NCBI GenBank assembly: GCA_017621875.1
Contig: JAGASE010000001.1
Span: 186,001-250,000 of the forward strand
DNA from: Clostridia bacterium
GTDB taxonomy: Bacteria > Bacillota > Clostridia > UBA1381
Reading direction: 5' to 3'
Length of the DNA: 64,000 nt
In this document: in pieces, positions 19,181 through 28,377 of the stretch
Numbering within the stretch: the first letter of the stretch is position 1
How the letters are laid out: each line of letters starts with the position of its first letter
The notes under the pieces: generated by a model
The model's input: only the letters and a program-made list of their open reading frames with translations
Database searches by the model: none
What the model was told of the DNA's origin: nothing
Made by a program: the position numbers and the translations under genes

Positions 19181-20206
19181 ATGAAAAGACAAGATTTTTA
19201 TTATGAGCTTCCGCCGGAGCTGATTGCACAGGAGCCGCTTCATGACAGACAGACGTCGCGGCTTATGTGCGTGGATAAGCAGACGGGAGAAATTGAGCAT
19301 AAGCACTTTTATGATATTGTTGATATGTTAAATCAGGGCGATTGCCTGATACTTAACGATACACGAGTTATTCCTGCACGCCTTTACGGTGTTAAGGAGG
19401 GAACAGGCGGTCATATCGAATTTCTGCTCCTGCATAAGCATAAGCTGGACGAGTGGGAGGTCATTTTAAAGCCGGGCAGAAAGGCAAAGCCGGGTGCAAG
19501 GTTTGTATTTGGTAACGGCGAGCTGACCGCCGAGGTTTTGGAGGTAGTTAATGACGGAAACCGACTGGTTAAATTCTATTATGACGGTGTGTTTGAAGAA
19601 ATTTTGGATAAGCTCGGTGAAATGCCGCTTCCGCATTATATAACGAAAAAGCTCGAGGATAAGGAGCGTTATCAGACTGTTTACGCAAAATGTGACGGCT
19701 CTGCTGCAGCACCGACTGCAGGACTGCATTTTACACATGAGCTTATGGAAAAAATCGAAAAAAAGGGCGTAAAAATCGGATACGTGACGCTTCATGTGGG
19801 TTTAGGTACCTTTCGCCCGGTTAAGGCAGACGATATTTTAGAGCATAAGATGCATTCGGAATTTTACATTCTGCCCAAGGAAACGGCGGAGCTTGTGAAT
19901 GCAACCAAGAAAAATGGCGGACGGGTTATTTCGGTGGGTACGACCGCAACCAGAACGCTCGAAACGGTTGGTATGCAAAACCCCGTTTTAACCGAGCAAA
20001 CCGGCTGGACCGATATTTTTATCTATCCCGGCAAAAAGTTTAACGTGATTGACGCACTTATCACCAACTTTCATTTGCCGGAATCTACACTGATTATGCT
20101 TGTCAGTGCCCTTGCCGGCAGAGAAAATATCCTGAACGCCTATAATGAGGCAGTTAAGGAAAAATACAGATTTTTCAGCTTTGGCGATGCAATGTTTATA
20201 CATTAG
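19181..20206 (+). CDS. queA: S-adenosylmethionine:tRNA ribosyltransferase-isomerase QueA
   Basis: 341 residues. It transfers and isomerises the ribosyl part of SAM onto preQ1 in tRNA, giving epoxyqueuosine. Family stretches [10 protein letters not shown] near the N terminus, [11 protein letters not shown] and PTAGLHFT are all visible. It lies 9 bp before tgt, the enzyme that acts just before it in the pathway, so the two form an operon. Cytoplasmic; normal length. Confidence 0.96.
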   Translation: MKRQDFYYELPPELIAQEPLHDRQTSRLMCVDKQTGEIEHKHFYDIVDMLNQGDCLILNDTRVIPARLYGVKEGTGGHIEFLLLHKHKLDEWEVILKPGRKAKPGARFVFGNGELTAEVLEVVNDGNRLVKFYYDGVFEEILDKLGEMPLPHYITKKLEDKERYQTVYAKCDGSAAAPTAGLHFTHELMEKIEKKGVKIGYVTLHVGLGTFRPVKADDILEHKMHSEFYILPKETAELVNATKKNGGRVISVGTTATRTLETVGMQNPVLTEQTGWTDIFIYPGKKFNVIDALITNFHLPESTLIMLVSALAGRENILNAYNEAVKEKYRFFSFGDAMFIH

Positions 20207-21346
<1,140 letters not shown>

Positions 21347-21350
21347 CATA

Positions 21351-21389
21351 AAAATCACCTTGAAATCATATAGATTACAGGGTGATTTT
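21351..21389 (+). promoter_or_regulatory. Inverted repeat that can mask the SpoIID-like gene ribosome site
   Basis: AAAATCACC (21351-21359) is complementary to GGTGATTTT (21381-21389). The right arm contains the only Shine-Dalgarno-like sequence before the ATG at 21393. It could be a weak terminator after tgt or a translation control hairpin. The loop is long (21 nt), so stability is doubtful. Confidence 0.35.
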
Positions 21390-21392
21390 AAC

Positions 21393-22352
21393 ATGAGAAG
21401 ATTAATTATAATAATTGCGGCGGTGTTTTTGGCAACGGTTTTGATTCCTGCGGTGCTATATCTGCGTTGCGGGAAATACGAAAAGCCTGTGCCGGAAAAA
21501 GAGGATACAATATCGGTGTATATAAAAGCCGAGGACCGGGTCTGCGAAATGAGCAAGAGCCAATATTTAAAGGAGGTTGTGTCGGCGGAAATGCCGGCAA
21601 GCTTTGAAAAGGAGGCACTTAAAGCACAGGCGGTTGCGGCACGCAGCTATCTTGAGGCAAGACGCGATGCATACAAGGTGTCGGGGACGCCGGACGTGCA
21701 TAAGGGTGCGGAAATATGCACCGATTCAACGCACTGTAAGGCGTGGATTGCAGAAAGCGAGCGAAGGAGCTTGTGGGGAGCGGACGCCGATAAAAACTGG
21801 GAAAAGATATCTCAGGCGGTGGACGAAACGGCAGACGAGATTCTGAGCTATGATGGAGAGGTAATATCGGCGGTGTTTCACTCCACCTCATCGGGAAAAA
21901 CCGAAAGCTCAAAGGACGTTTGGGGAGGAGAACGACCGTATCTTGTAAGTGTAGACAGCCCCGGAGACAAGGTTTCGCCGAAATTTAAGTCAAGCAAGGA
22001 AATTTCCCTTGAGGAATTTAAAAAAATTGCACGGGAAAATATTGACGGTGTTGATTTTTCAAAGGAGCTTGTGGGCGAAACTCTGCGAAGTGATGCCGGA
22101 GGGATTTTGACGGTCTCGGTAGGCGGAGTGAAAATAAAAGGAACAAAGCTCAGGAGCATTTACGGGCTTAGGTCAACGAATGTTGCAATAAACATACAAA
22201 ATGATATGGTGAGCTTTGATGTTACGGGCTACGGACACGGTGTAGGAATGAGCCAATACGGTGCAAATTATCTTGCGTCGGAGGGTAAAAGCTATGATGA
22301 GATTCTCAAAACCTATTACACAGGGGTAGAAATTGCAAAAACGGGTATGTGA
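21393..22352 (+). CDS. SpoIID/LytB-type peptidoglycan-acting protein
   Basis: 319 residues. A single N-terminal hydrophobic segment (LIIIIAAVFLATVLIPAVLY) anchors or exports it. It is followed by the SpoIID domain: EVVSAEMPASFEKEALKAQAVAARSYL near residue 60, and GYGHGVGMSQYGANYLA near the C terminus. SpoIID is a lytic transglycosylase acting on denuded glycan strands during engulfment in sporulating Firmicutes; LytB-like relatives act on vegetative walls. The start at MRRLIII is preferred over the ORF start 11 codons upstream because the earlier codons lack a ribosome site. I cannot tell a sporulation role from a vegetative one. Confidence 0.85.
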   Translation: MRRLIIIIAAVFLATVLIPAVLYLRCGKYEKPVPEKEDTISVYIKAEDRVCEMSKSQYLKEVVSAEMPASFEKEALKAQAVAARSYLEARRDAYKVSGTPDVHKGAEICTDSTHCKAWIAESERRSLWGADADKNWEKISQAVDETADEILSYDGEVISAVFHSTSSGKTESSKDVWGGERPYLVSVDSPGDKVSPKFKSSKEISLEEFKKIARENIDGVDFSKELVGETLRSDAGGILTVSVGGVKIKGTKLRSIYGLRSTNVAINIQNDMVSFDVTGYGHGVGMSQYGANYLASEGKSYDEILKTYYTGVEIAKTGM

Positions 22353-22368
22353 AAGACACTTTACCCCC

Positions 22369-22397
22369 TTGACATAAATTTTACAAGGTGTTATTAT
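22369..22397 (+). promoter_or_regulatory. Promoter of the MBL-fold hydrolase gene
   Basis: Perfect TTGACA (22369-22374), a 17-bp spacer and TATTAT (22392-22397), about 35 bp before the ATG. Confidence 0.7.
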
Positions 22398-22431
22398 TAC
22401 AATAATCTAAAGAAAAGGGTGGGGATTTATT

Positions 22432-23193
22432 ATGAAGATGTTATTTTTTGGCACAGGTGCTGCTGATTGGAATATAAAGGACCGCGTAGACGGTCAGTTT
22501 CACAGAAGGCTTACGTCGGTATTGCTGAATGATGATTTGATGATTGATTGCTCAACTGAGACGCCTGATTTTTTTGAAACAAATGACGTAGAGCTTGGAA
22601 ATGTGGATAATATTCTTATTACGCATACCCATCGCGACCATTATTCTCCCGCTGCAATTTCGCAAATTTTTCATGACGGCAGTGTGACAGTTAATGCGGA
22701 GGAACGTTCACTTGGAAAGCTTAAAGCAGAGCTTAGCTGCAGTGTAGAGGGCTTAAAGCTTTTTGAGAGCAAAAGAATAGGTGAGTATGACGTAATTGCT
22801 GTGATTGCAAACCATTCGGTGCAGGATCCGTGCGAGCAGCCTGTAAACTACATAATCTCAAGGGGAGATAAGACAATTTTCTGGGGCTGCGACAGCGGCT
22901 GGATACATAATCTCAGCTGGCACGAGATAAGAAGGCATAAATTTGACCTTATGGTTTTTGACGGTACTCTGGGAGATCTTGACGGAGATAACAGAATTTT
23001 TGAACATAATAACTTGAATATGATACGTGAAATTGTGGCGACCATGAAAAGGGAAGAGATTATTAAGCCGGGCGGCAAGCTGATGATTTCGCATATGTCG
23101 AAGTATGCACATGGTACGCATGAGGAGTTGCAAAAGCTCATGGACGAAATCGGTGTGATTGTTGCATATGACGGTATGGAAATAGAATTTTAA
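22432..23193 (+). CDS. MBL-fold metallo-hydrolase
   Basis: 253 residues, no signal peptide. The zinc-binding motif THTHRDHYS (HxHxDH) sits near residue 65, and further conserved positions appear in FWGCDSG (about 144-150) and LMISHMSKYAHGTH (about 221). The superfamily hydrolyses phosphodiesters, thioesters or lactams; this layout, with an SHMS-type C-terminal histidine, resembles phosphodiesterase-like PhnP/RNase Z relatives. The substrate is unknown. It has its own consensus promoter and a strong downstream terminator, so it is monocistronic. Confidence 0.8.
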   Translation: MKMLFFGTGAADWNIKDRVDGQFHRRLTSVLLNDDLMIDCSTETPDFFETNDVELGNVDNILITHTHRDHYSPAAISQIFHDGSVTVNAEERSLGKLKAELSCSVEGLKLFESKRIGEYDVIAVIANHSVQDPCEQPVNYIISRGDKTIFWGCDSGWIHNLSWHEIRRHKFDLMVFDGTLGDLDGDNRIFEHNNLNMIREIVATMKREEIIKPGGKLMISHMSKYAHGTHEELQKLMDEIGVIVAYDGMEIEF

Positions 23194-23268
23194 AAAGCTC
23201 ACATTTGACGTGTGAGAGGGGCACATTTGCTATTTTGCTGCTAAAGGTAGATTTTTGTATAACAAAAG

Positions 23269-23305
23269 AAAAAGCTGTGACAGATTTCTCTGCACAGCTT
23301 TTTTT
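23269..23305. terminator. Bidirectional terminator between convergent genes
   Basis: 11-bp arms AAAAAGCTGTG / CACAGCTTTTT with a T run after on plus and an A-run equivalent on minus. It lies between the MBL hydrolase and the convergent PepSY protein gene. Confidence 0.85.
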
Positions 23306-23307
23306 AG

Positions 23308-23940
23308 TTAATCATCGTTGTCAACTTCCCATGAAACTATTGTTCCATCGGCTGCAGTGATGTCAGCATCGTATTCGACAAGCCCTCTTTTAAATTCTAC
23401 TTCGTAGTGCCATACACCGCCATCTTTGTCAAGCTCAACTCTGTCAAATACCACGTCGCCTGCCGTCAAACCTGCTTTTTCAAGGGCGATTTCCTTGGCT
23501 TTATCCTCGCCGATGAAGCTTGATTGGTCGATTGCAGCAGGTGTGGCGGAAGCTGCCGGAGCTGCGTCAGCCTTGTCAGGGACTGCTACCTGCGTATCTG
23601 ATGTTCCTGCACCTTCTGTTCCTGATACAATAACATCTGCGTCTGTAACGGTAGTTTCCTTAAGTTCAATCCGCTTTTCGTCCTCGTACCAAAATACGGT
23701 TTTGCCCATGATTTCGCCAATTGCTCTTATTGGGAGATATGTTGTACCGTCATAAAGCACAGGATAAACTGTGTCACCTGCTGCATTTTTGAAGGTTTTA
23801 CGTTCTCCGTCAATTTCAATGGCGAAGTCCGGACGTATCTGAGCCTTGATTTCTCTGATAGCTGTAGACGCAGCCGCACCGACAACCGCACTTGCTAAGC
23901 ATAAAGCACCTGCTGCCAATAGTGTGATTCTTTTTTTCAT
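23308..23940 (-). CDS. Secreted stalk-domain protein with C-terminal PepSY domain
   Basis: 210 residues. A signal peptide (MKKRITLLAAGALCLASAVVG) precedes a copper-amine-oxidase N-like stalk domain (about 35-95; LYDGTTYLPIRAIGEIMGKTVFW). An Ala/Pro/Asp linker then leads to a PepSY domain (about 143-210): SFIGEDKAKEIALEKAGL through WHYEVEFKRGLVEYDADI. PepSY domains are often inhibitory or regulatory partners of secreted peptidases; no peptidase is adjacent here. AAGGAGAT precedes the ATG. No catalytic residues are visible, so a surface binding or regulatory role is likeliest. Confidence 0.8.
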   Translation of the reverse strand: MKKRITLLAAGALCLASAVVGAAASTAIREIKAQIRPDFAIEIDGERKTFKNAAGDTVYPVLYDGTTYLPIRAIGEIMGKTVFWYEDEKRIELKETTVTDADVIVSGTEGAGTSDTQVAVPDKADAAPAASATPAAIDQSSFIGEDKAKEIALEKAGLTAGDVVFDRVELDKDGGVWHYEVEFKRGLVEYDADITAADGTIVSWEVDNDD

Positions 23941-23983
23941 AGTACAATCATCTCCTTTTAAAGTGTTATATAATGAGACACTT

Positions 23984-24011
23984 ATCGGCTAAGAACAATG
24001 CCTTAGCCGAT
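23984..24011. repeat. Perfect 10-bp inverted repeat upstream of the PepSY gene
   Basis: ATCGGCTAAG (23984-23993) and CTTAGCCGAT (24002-24011) with an 8-nt loop. There is no T run, so it is not an obvious terminator for the rubrerythrin gene ending at 24074. It could be an operator, since it lies just upstream of the PepSY gene start. Confidence 0.5.
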
Positions 24012-24073
24012 GAAGCTGCCTGTAACAACAGAACAATATTTTGATATGCAAACTGTAATGGACTATCAGGATA

Positions 24074-24661
24074 TTAGCCGAAATATCTCTTTAAAAGACC
24101 TTCAAGACCTCTTCCATGACGAGCTTCGTCACGAGCCATCTCATGAACTGTATCGTGGATAGCGTCAAGACCGTTCTTCTTTGCACAAAGTGCAAGGTCA
24201 ACCTTACCCTGTGTTGCCCCGTATTCGCAGTCAACTCTCCATCTGAGGTTATCTTTTGTTGTAGCCTTCATGTTCGGCTCCAGGTCTTCGCCTAAAAGCT
24301 CTGCGAACTTAGATGCGTGCTCTGCCTCTTCATAAGCGGCTTTCTCCCAGTAAAGACCGATTTCGGGATAACCTTCTCTGTGAGCGATTCTTGCCATGCA
24401 AAGGTACATTCCAACCTCGGCACATTCGCCGTTAAAGTTTGCCATAAGCTGGTCAAAGATATATTTCTTATCCTCATCGCTTATATCAGGATTATTTTTT
24501 ACAGTCTTTGCATAAACGCCGTACTCATGCTCGGCAGCAAGTGCTGCACCCTCCTGCATAATTGTGAATTTTGAGCCAGGAACGCCGCATAATGGACATT
24601 TTTCTGGTGCAGAATCACCCTCGTGAACATAACCGCAAACAGGACAGACAAATTTTTTCAT
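24074..24661 (-). CDS. Reverse-type rubrerythrin (NADH peroxidase family)
   Basis: 195 residues. The rubredoxin-like iron site is at the N terminus ([10 protein letters not shown] and CPLCGVPGS), followed by the four-helix di-iron domain with [26 protein letters not shown] and [11 protein letters not shown]. In classical rubrerythrins the rubredoxin part is C-terminal, so this is the reversed order known from clostridial oxygen and peroxide defence proteins. It reduces hydrogen peroxide to water using electrons from NADH through rubredoxin reductase. The start at [10 protein letters not shown] has GGAGG upstream; an in-frame ATG 14 codons earlier overlaps the perR stop and is less likely. It is 22 bp after perR, so both share one operon and operator. 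Confidence 0.9.
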   Translation of the reverse strand: MKKFVCPVCGYVHEGDSAPEKCPLCGVPGSKFTIMQEGAALAAEHEYGVYAKTVKNNPDISDEDKKYIFDQLMANFNGECAEVGMYLCMARIAHREGYPEIGLYWEKAAYEEAEHASKFAELLGEDLEPNMKATTKDNLRWRVDCEYGATQGKVDLALCAKKNGLDAIHDTVHEMARDEARHGRGLEGLLKRYFG

Positions 24662-24683
24662 AATACATACCTCCAAAATTTTA

Positions 24684-25094
24684 TTAAATAACTTTTGTTT
24701 CAAGAGTTTCCTCTTGCTTGCATTTTTTACATTTTCCGTATAATACCAAGGAATAGGCTTCTACTGAAAATTCATCTTTTGCAAATTGTTCGAGTCCGGA
24801 CGCAGAAATGGCTTCAATATCTCCGATGCAGCCGCACGACGTACAGTAAGTATGGTCATGGGGTATCTCAGTTTGAGCGTCATAATGGTCCAGCCCGTCA
24901 CCTACATCGACTTTGAAAATTTGATTTTGTTCAAGCAGGATTTTTAAGTTACGGTAAACGGTAGCAATTCCGATTCCGGGGCAATCCTCTCTGACTTTTT
25001 CAAAAATCCAATCGGCTGATGGGTGAGTAGTTGTGTTTTTCAGAGCTGACAAAATTGCATTTCTCTTCTCCGAATTATTTAACCTTTTTTCCAT
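24684..25094 (-). CDS. perR: Fur-family peroxide-responsive repressor (PerR-like)
   Basis: 136 residues: an N-terminal winged helix ([14 protein letters not shown] recognition helix) and a C-terminal metal-binding domain. [19 protein letters not shown] provides the regulatory metal and first structural-zinc cysteine pair, and CKKCKQ the second pair. PerR senses peroxide by metal-catalysed histidine oxidation and then releases its target genes. Co-transcription with a reverse rubrerythrin is the arrangement expected of PerR rather than an iron-sensing Fur, but the two cannot be separated by sequence reading alone. An exact 7-1-7 operator overlaps its promoter, indicating autoregulation. Confidence 0.85.
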   Translation of the reverse strand: MEKRLNNSEKRNAILSALKNTTTHPSADWIFEKVREDCPGIGIATVYRNLKILLEQNQIFKVDVGDGLDHYDAQTEIPHDHTYCTSCGCIGDIEAISASGLEQFAKDEFSVEAYSLVLYGKCKKCKQEETLETKVI

Positions 25095-25110
25095 CAGAAA
25101 CTCTCCTTAA

Positions 25111-25166
25111 TTGATAATGATAATTATTATCAATTTCAATTATAGCATAAAAAATTTATTTGTCAA
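25111..25166 (-). promoter_or_regulatory. perR-rubrerythrin promoter with exact Fur-family operator
   Basis: On the minus strand TTGACA (25161-25166), a 16-bp spacer and TATAAT (25139-25144). Just downstream, at the expected transcription start, lies TGATAATTATTATCA (25118-25132), an exact match to the 7-1-7 Fur/PerR operator. It sits inside the longer overlapping palindrome 25111-25133. A repressor here would block initiation directly. Confidence 0.85.
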
Positions 25167-25334
25167 TACTTTTTTAAAAAAATTTTTGAAAATTTTTCCA
25201 AGAGAATATTTATACCTATTATAATAAAGTCAATAAAAACAAAATAAAACCAAAAAAATTAAAAAATACCCTATACAATTACGAAAATGTGTGATATAAT
25301 GTGATTATTAAATTACAAAAAGGAGAATGTAACT

Positions 25335-26594
25335 ATGTACGATATTGAAAAGGGCTATGAGCTTGCAAAAGAATACTATGCACAATACGGCATTGACGTT
25401 GACAAGGTGCTTGAAATTTGCGATAAAACACCTATATCCATGCACTGCTGGCAGGGTGACGATGTTAACGGTCTTGAGAAGAAGGAAGGCGGCTTGACCG
25501 GCGGTATTCAGACTACGGGAAATTATCCGGGAGCAGCACGTACCGGCGAGGAGCTGAGAGCTGATATTGAAAAGGCTATGAGCTATATTCCGGGTGAGCT
25601 TAAGGTAAATGTTCACGCAAATTACCAGGAGGCAGATACCTTTGTTGACAGAAATGAAATTGGACCTGAGCATTTTGAAAAATGGGCAAACTGGGCAAAG
25701 GAAAAGGGTATCGGACTTGATTTTAACCCTACATATTTCTCACATCCAAAGGCTGAGAACGGAACTCTTTCCTGCAGCGACGAGGAAACAAGAAAGTTCT
25801 GGATTGAGCATGGTATCCGCTGCAGACAAATCGGTGAATATTTCTATAAGACAACAGGCAAGCCGTGTGTAATTAATCACTGGACTCCGGACGGTGACAA
25901 GGAATTTCCGGTTGACACACTTGGTCCGAGAATGAGATTAAAGGACAGCTATGACCAAATCTTTAAGGCGACCGAAAATGTCGAGGGCGTTATTGACGGT
26001 ATTGAGTCAAAGGTATTCGGTATAGGTCTTGAAAGCTTTACTGCAGGTTCACATGAATTTTGCATGGGCTATGTAATGAAGGCAAACAAAGATCATATTA
26101 TTATGACTCTTGATACAGGTCACTATCACCCGACAGAGGTTGTGTCTGCAAAGCTTGCATCTGTACTCACCTTCTCAAATTCAGTGCTTTTGCATGTTTC
26201 ACGTCCTATCAGATGGGACTCTGACCACGTTGTTGCATTTGATGATGAGACAAAGTCAATCATGGAGGAGCTTGTAAGAATGAATAAGCTTCAGGATACA
26301 TATATCGCAACTGACTTCTTTGATGCTTCAATCAACAGAATTGCAGCTTGGGTTATCGGACTGAGAAACACAAGAAAGGCTATGCTTTATGCACTTTTGC
26401 AGCCTGTTGAAATGATGAAGAAGGCTGAGGCTGACGGCGATGTTTCGGCAAGACTTGCAATTACTCAGGAATTTAAGGCAGCACCGTTTGCGTTGGTTTG
26501 GGATTACTACTGCCAAAAGACAAACAAGGGCGTAGGTCTTGAATGGCTTGATGAAGTTCGTGAATATGAAAAGGACGTACTTTTGAAGAGATAA
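25335..26594 (+). CDS. rhaA: L-rhamnose isomerase
   Basis: 419 residues, the family length. It interconverts L-rhamnose and L-rhamnulose in the cytoplasm. Strongly recognisable stretches are ISMHCWQGDDVNGLE at the N terminus, GGIQTTGNYPGAAR and LDTGHYHPTEVV with the metal-binding residues. AAGGAG precedes the ATG and a TATAAT -10 lies at 25295-25300. No rhamnulokinase or aldolase gene is adjacent, so the rest of the rhamnose pathway must be elsewhere. It fits an organism that breaks down rhamnose-containing polysaccharide. Confidence 0.95.
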   Translation: MYDIEKGYELAKEYYAQYGIDVDKVLEICDKTPISMHCWQGDDVNGLEKKEGGLTGGIQTTGNYPGAARTGEELRADIEKAMSYIPGELKVNVHANYQEADTFVDRNEIGPEHFEKWANWAKEKGIGLDFNPTYFSHPKAENGTLSCSDEETRKFWIEHGIRCRQIGEYFYKTTGKPCVINHWTPDGDKEFPVDTLGPRMRLKDSYDQIFKATENVEGVIDGIESKVFGIGLESFTAGSHEFCMGYVMKANKDHIIMTLDTGHYHPTEVVSAKLASVLTFSNSVLLHVSRPIRWDSDHVVAFDDETKSIMEELVRMNKLQDTYIATDFFDASINRIAAWVIGLRNTRKAMLYALLQPVEMMKKAEADGDVSARLAITQEFKAAPFALVWDYYCQKTNKGVGLEWLDEVREYEKDVLLKR

Positions 26595-26655
26595 GCAAAA
26601 TATTTGCTATATAAAAACAGGAATGGTATTATTAGGTATACTCCAAAGGACAGTA

Positions 26656-26684
26656 AAAGGTCGCAGCGATTTGCTACGACCTTT
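26656..26684. terminator. Hairpin shared by rhaA and the RAYT gene ends
   Basis: AAAGGTCG (26656-26663) and CGACCTTT (26677-26684), extended by AGC/GCT beyond one mismatch. It lies between the convergent ends of rhaA and the RAYT gene and overlaps the RAYT stop. It is probably a bidirectional terminator. Confidence 0.6.
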
Positions 26685-27192
26685 AATCATTATAAAAACA
26701 ATCTTTTTCCCATCTTATAACATTTGTATCTATGTATTCCCATATTTTCTGATAATCTTTTTGGTCTCTAATTATATGATCATTACAAGAGGATTGAAAA
26801 ATGTTTTTGCCATATTCGCGATTGCAATATCTTTTTAGGAGTGATACAAATTTAGCGGTTTCACTATTGTAGGGTGCGGCGGTTTCCGACGCACCGTTTT
26901 TGTAATCCGTTATGTTGAGAATTAAATGAAAATGATTTGGCATAATTACATATTTATCTACTTTGATATGAGCATATTTTCCATTCATCAATTTAATATA
27001 TTTATCAAGAATTTGCCCATATTCAGATAATATCATTTGCTGTGCGTCGAAATCGCCGCACACTACGATTTCACCGAGCAACTGTTTTCTGTCTTTTACG
27101 CATATTGTGAGAAAATACATTCCCGGTGTTGAATAATCATATCCCTTTAATCTTGTCGGCTTTCGTTTTGGTAGTTTTATATTATCTGTCAT
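26683..27192 (-). CDS. REP-associated tyrosine transposase (RAYT), probably inactive
   Basis: 169 residues of the IS200-like Y1/HUH family. Family stretches YFLTICVKDRKQLLG near residue 26 and MPNHFHLIL (HUH histidines H87 and H89) are clear. The helix that normally carries the catalytic tyrosine in a [F/W]Q..YYDHxIR pattern here reads FQSSCNDHIIR. Cys-Asn replaces the tyrosines, so strand-transfer activity may be lost; this is inference from a remembered consensus. Codons 100-107 are formed by a REP-like hairpin (26873-26895). The start overlaps the end of the XRE gene by 11 bp. Such genes are domesticated transposases linked to REP repeats. Confidence 0.85.
   Translation of the reverse strand: MTDNIKLPKRKPTRLKGYDYSTPGMYFLTICVKDRKQLLGEIVVCGDFDAQQMILSEYGQILDKYIKLMNGKYAHIKVDKYVIMPNHFHLILNITDYKNGASETAAPYNSETAKFVSLLKRYCNREYGKNIFQSSCNDHIIRDQKDYQKIWEYIDTNVIRWEKDCFYND
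26873..26895. repeat. REP-like hairpin inside the RAYT gene
   Basis: GGTGCG-g-CGG-TTT-CCG-a-CGCACC, a nested stem of 6 and 3 bp with a G/A bulge. It encodes GASETAAP, an in-frame insertion relative to the surrounding RAYT sequence. A related copy is at 28312-28334. Confidence 0.7.
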
Positions 27193-27403
27193 AGCTTTTG
27201 GGAGCTTCTATTAGTCCAATAATGTAATCCGCAGAAACATTATACAATTTACATAAGATAGCTAAATCGTCTATTTTCAATTCTGCTCTGCCTGTTTCAA
27301 TATGGTTATATCCCTGTTGAGATTTTTGTAATAGTGTACCTATATATGATTGTGTATAATCGTTATCTTCTCTCAAATTTTTAATCCTTGTTCTATAATC
27401 CAT
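27182..27403 (-). CDS. Small XRE-family HTH repressor
   Basis: 73 residues: MDYRTRIKNLREDNDYTQSYIG leads into a helix-turn-helix (YIGTLLQKSQQGYNHIETGR), followed by ALCKLYNVSADYIIGL, typical of Cro/C1-type repressors. The open frame extends 25 codons upstream, but AGGAG directly precedes this ATG and the extra codons run over the operator region. It is divergent from the stalk/NPCBM gene, and the intervening DNA has two identical-format operators (TACTC-N7-GAGTA). It overlaps the RAYT gene downstream, so both share a transcript. It probably represses its own gene and the divergent one. Confidence 0.85.
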   Translation of the reverse strand: MDYRTRIKNLREDNDYTQSYIGTLLQKSQQGYNHIETGRAELKIDDLAILCKLYNVSADYIIGLIEAPKSYDR

Positions 27404-27446
27404 AATATCAACACTCCTAATATGATATTCTAAGAAAAGAATATCG

Positions 27447-27492
27447 TACTCATAAATAGAGTATTGACTTTTACTCAAAGTTTGAGTATAAT
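27447..27492 (+). promoter_or_regulatory. Promoter of the stalk/NPCBM gene with two 17-bp operators
   Basis: TTGACT (27464-27469), a 17-bp spacer and TATAAT (27487-27492). The palindrome TACTCAAAGTTTGAGTA (27472-27488) fills the spacer. A second site with the same half-sites and spacing, TACTCATAAATAGAGTA (27447-27463), abuts the -35. Centres are 25 bp apart. A further inverted repeat GATATTC-N8-GAATATC lies at 27424-27445. These are likely binding sites of the adjacent XRE repressor. Confidence 0.75.
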
Positions 27493-27527
27493 AATATTGA
27501 AATTAAATTTCAGGAGGTAAAAATAAA

Positions 27528-28199
27528 ATGAAGAAAAGATTACAAGGATTACTTGCAGGTATGCTTATCGGGGTAACAATTACAGGTGGTGCAGTGTTTG
27601 CAACAACAGGAACAAAAACTATTGAGGTGCTTTACAGCAATATAAATGTTTATAAAGATAATGTTTTATGTGAACTAAAGGATGCTAACGGTACAGTAGT
27701 TGAACCATTCATTTATAACGGAACTACTTATATGCCTGTAAGAGGAACGGCAAATTTAGCTGGAATGGATGTTGAATGGGACGGAGCAACGCAAAGCATA
27801 TATTTATGGGATGAGATGTGTGGCGAAGAAGCTTTTTTGATGGATGTTTGTCCACCATATGAAACAGGCTCATTTAGAGACGAAAGTTTTTATATGGCGG
27901 GAGAAAAATATTCTAACGGCTTTTATAGCTGGTTTTATGAACAAGATGCTTACTTTAACTTAAATGGAAAATATTCAGAGTTAAACTGTGTTATTGGACA
28001 TTTGGACGGATATGTAGATAGAGAAAAAACTGTTAGTTTTTTCGTTGATGGGAAGAAAGTTAAAGAAGTTGATGTTTTTGAGGGGGATATGCCTAAAAAA
28101 GTAACGGTTCCATTAAATTACGGCTTGCAATTAAAAATTCACACAAATGTAAATGGGCAAGATTATAAAGTAGGAATTGGAAATATAACTGTTAAATAA
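27528..28199 (+). CDS. Secreted stalk-domain protein with NPCBM-like C terminus
   Basis: 223 residues. A signal peptide (MKKRLQGLLAGMLIGV to VFA) precedes a copper-amine-oxidase N-like stalk domain (about 30-105; PFIYNGTTYMPVRGTANLAG). The C-terminal half (about 115-223) resembles the NPCBM carbohydrate-binding domain: YFNLNGKYSELNCVIGHLDGY, TVSFFVDG and LNYGLQLKI. It probably sits at the cell surface and binds glycan. AGGAGG precedes the ATG. Control by the divergent XRE repressor is suggested by the operators in its promoter. No catalytic residues are seen. Confidence 0.8.
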   Translation: MKKRLQGLLAGMLIGVTITGGAVFATTGTKTIEVLYSNINVYKDNVLCELKDANGTVVEPFIYNGTTYMPVRGTANLAGMDVEWDGATQSIYLWDEMCGEEAFLMDVCPPYETGSFRDESFYMAGEKYSNGFYSWFYEQDAYFNLNGKYSELNCVIGHLDGYVDREKTVSFFVDGKKVKEVDVFEGDMPKKVTVPLNYGLQLKIHTNVNGQDYKVGIGNITVK

Positions 28200-28311
28200 A
28201 ATATTGTCCAGTACTTAGACAGTCATGGAAAATGTATAACATCTTCCAAAATGTTTAGGTTAATCCTAAGACCTCAAAACGGAACGATGTGGGCATCGTT
28301 CCCTACGATGC

Positions 28312-28334
28312 AGTTCGTCGAAAACCGCCGAACT
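28312..28334. repeat. REP-like hairpin, second copy
   Basis: AGTTCG-t-CGA-AAA-CCG-c-CGAACT. Against the reverse complement of the hairpin at 26873-26895 it matches 18 of 23 positions. Four of the five differences form two compensating base-pair changes (G-C to T-A, G-C to A-T), so the stem is conserved. Confidence 0.65.
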
Positions 28335-28341
28335 CTACGAA

Positions 28342-28377
28342 AAAAGGCAGGAACGATTGATTTCGTTTCTGCCTTTT
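28342..28377. terminator. Terminator-like hairpin
   Basis: AAAAGGCAG-g-AACGA ... TCGTT-t-CTGCCTTTT around a 6-nt loop. Flanking A and T runs allow function on either strand between the two convergent genes. Confidence 0.65.

Noticed and set aside
26623-26838. 71-codon plus-strand frame opposite the RAYT gene
   Set aside because: Runs antisense through the RAYT 3' end and shared terminator; hydrophobic pattern comes from the complement of an AT-rich gene.
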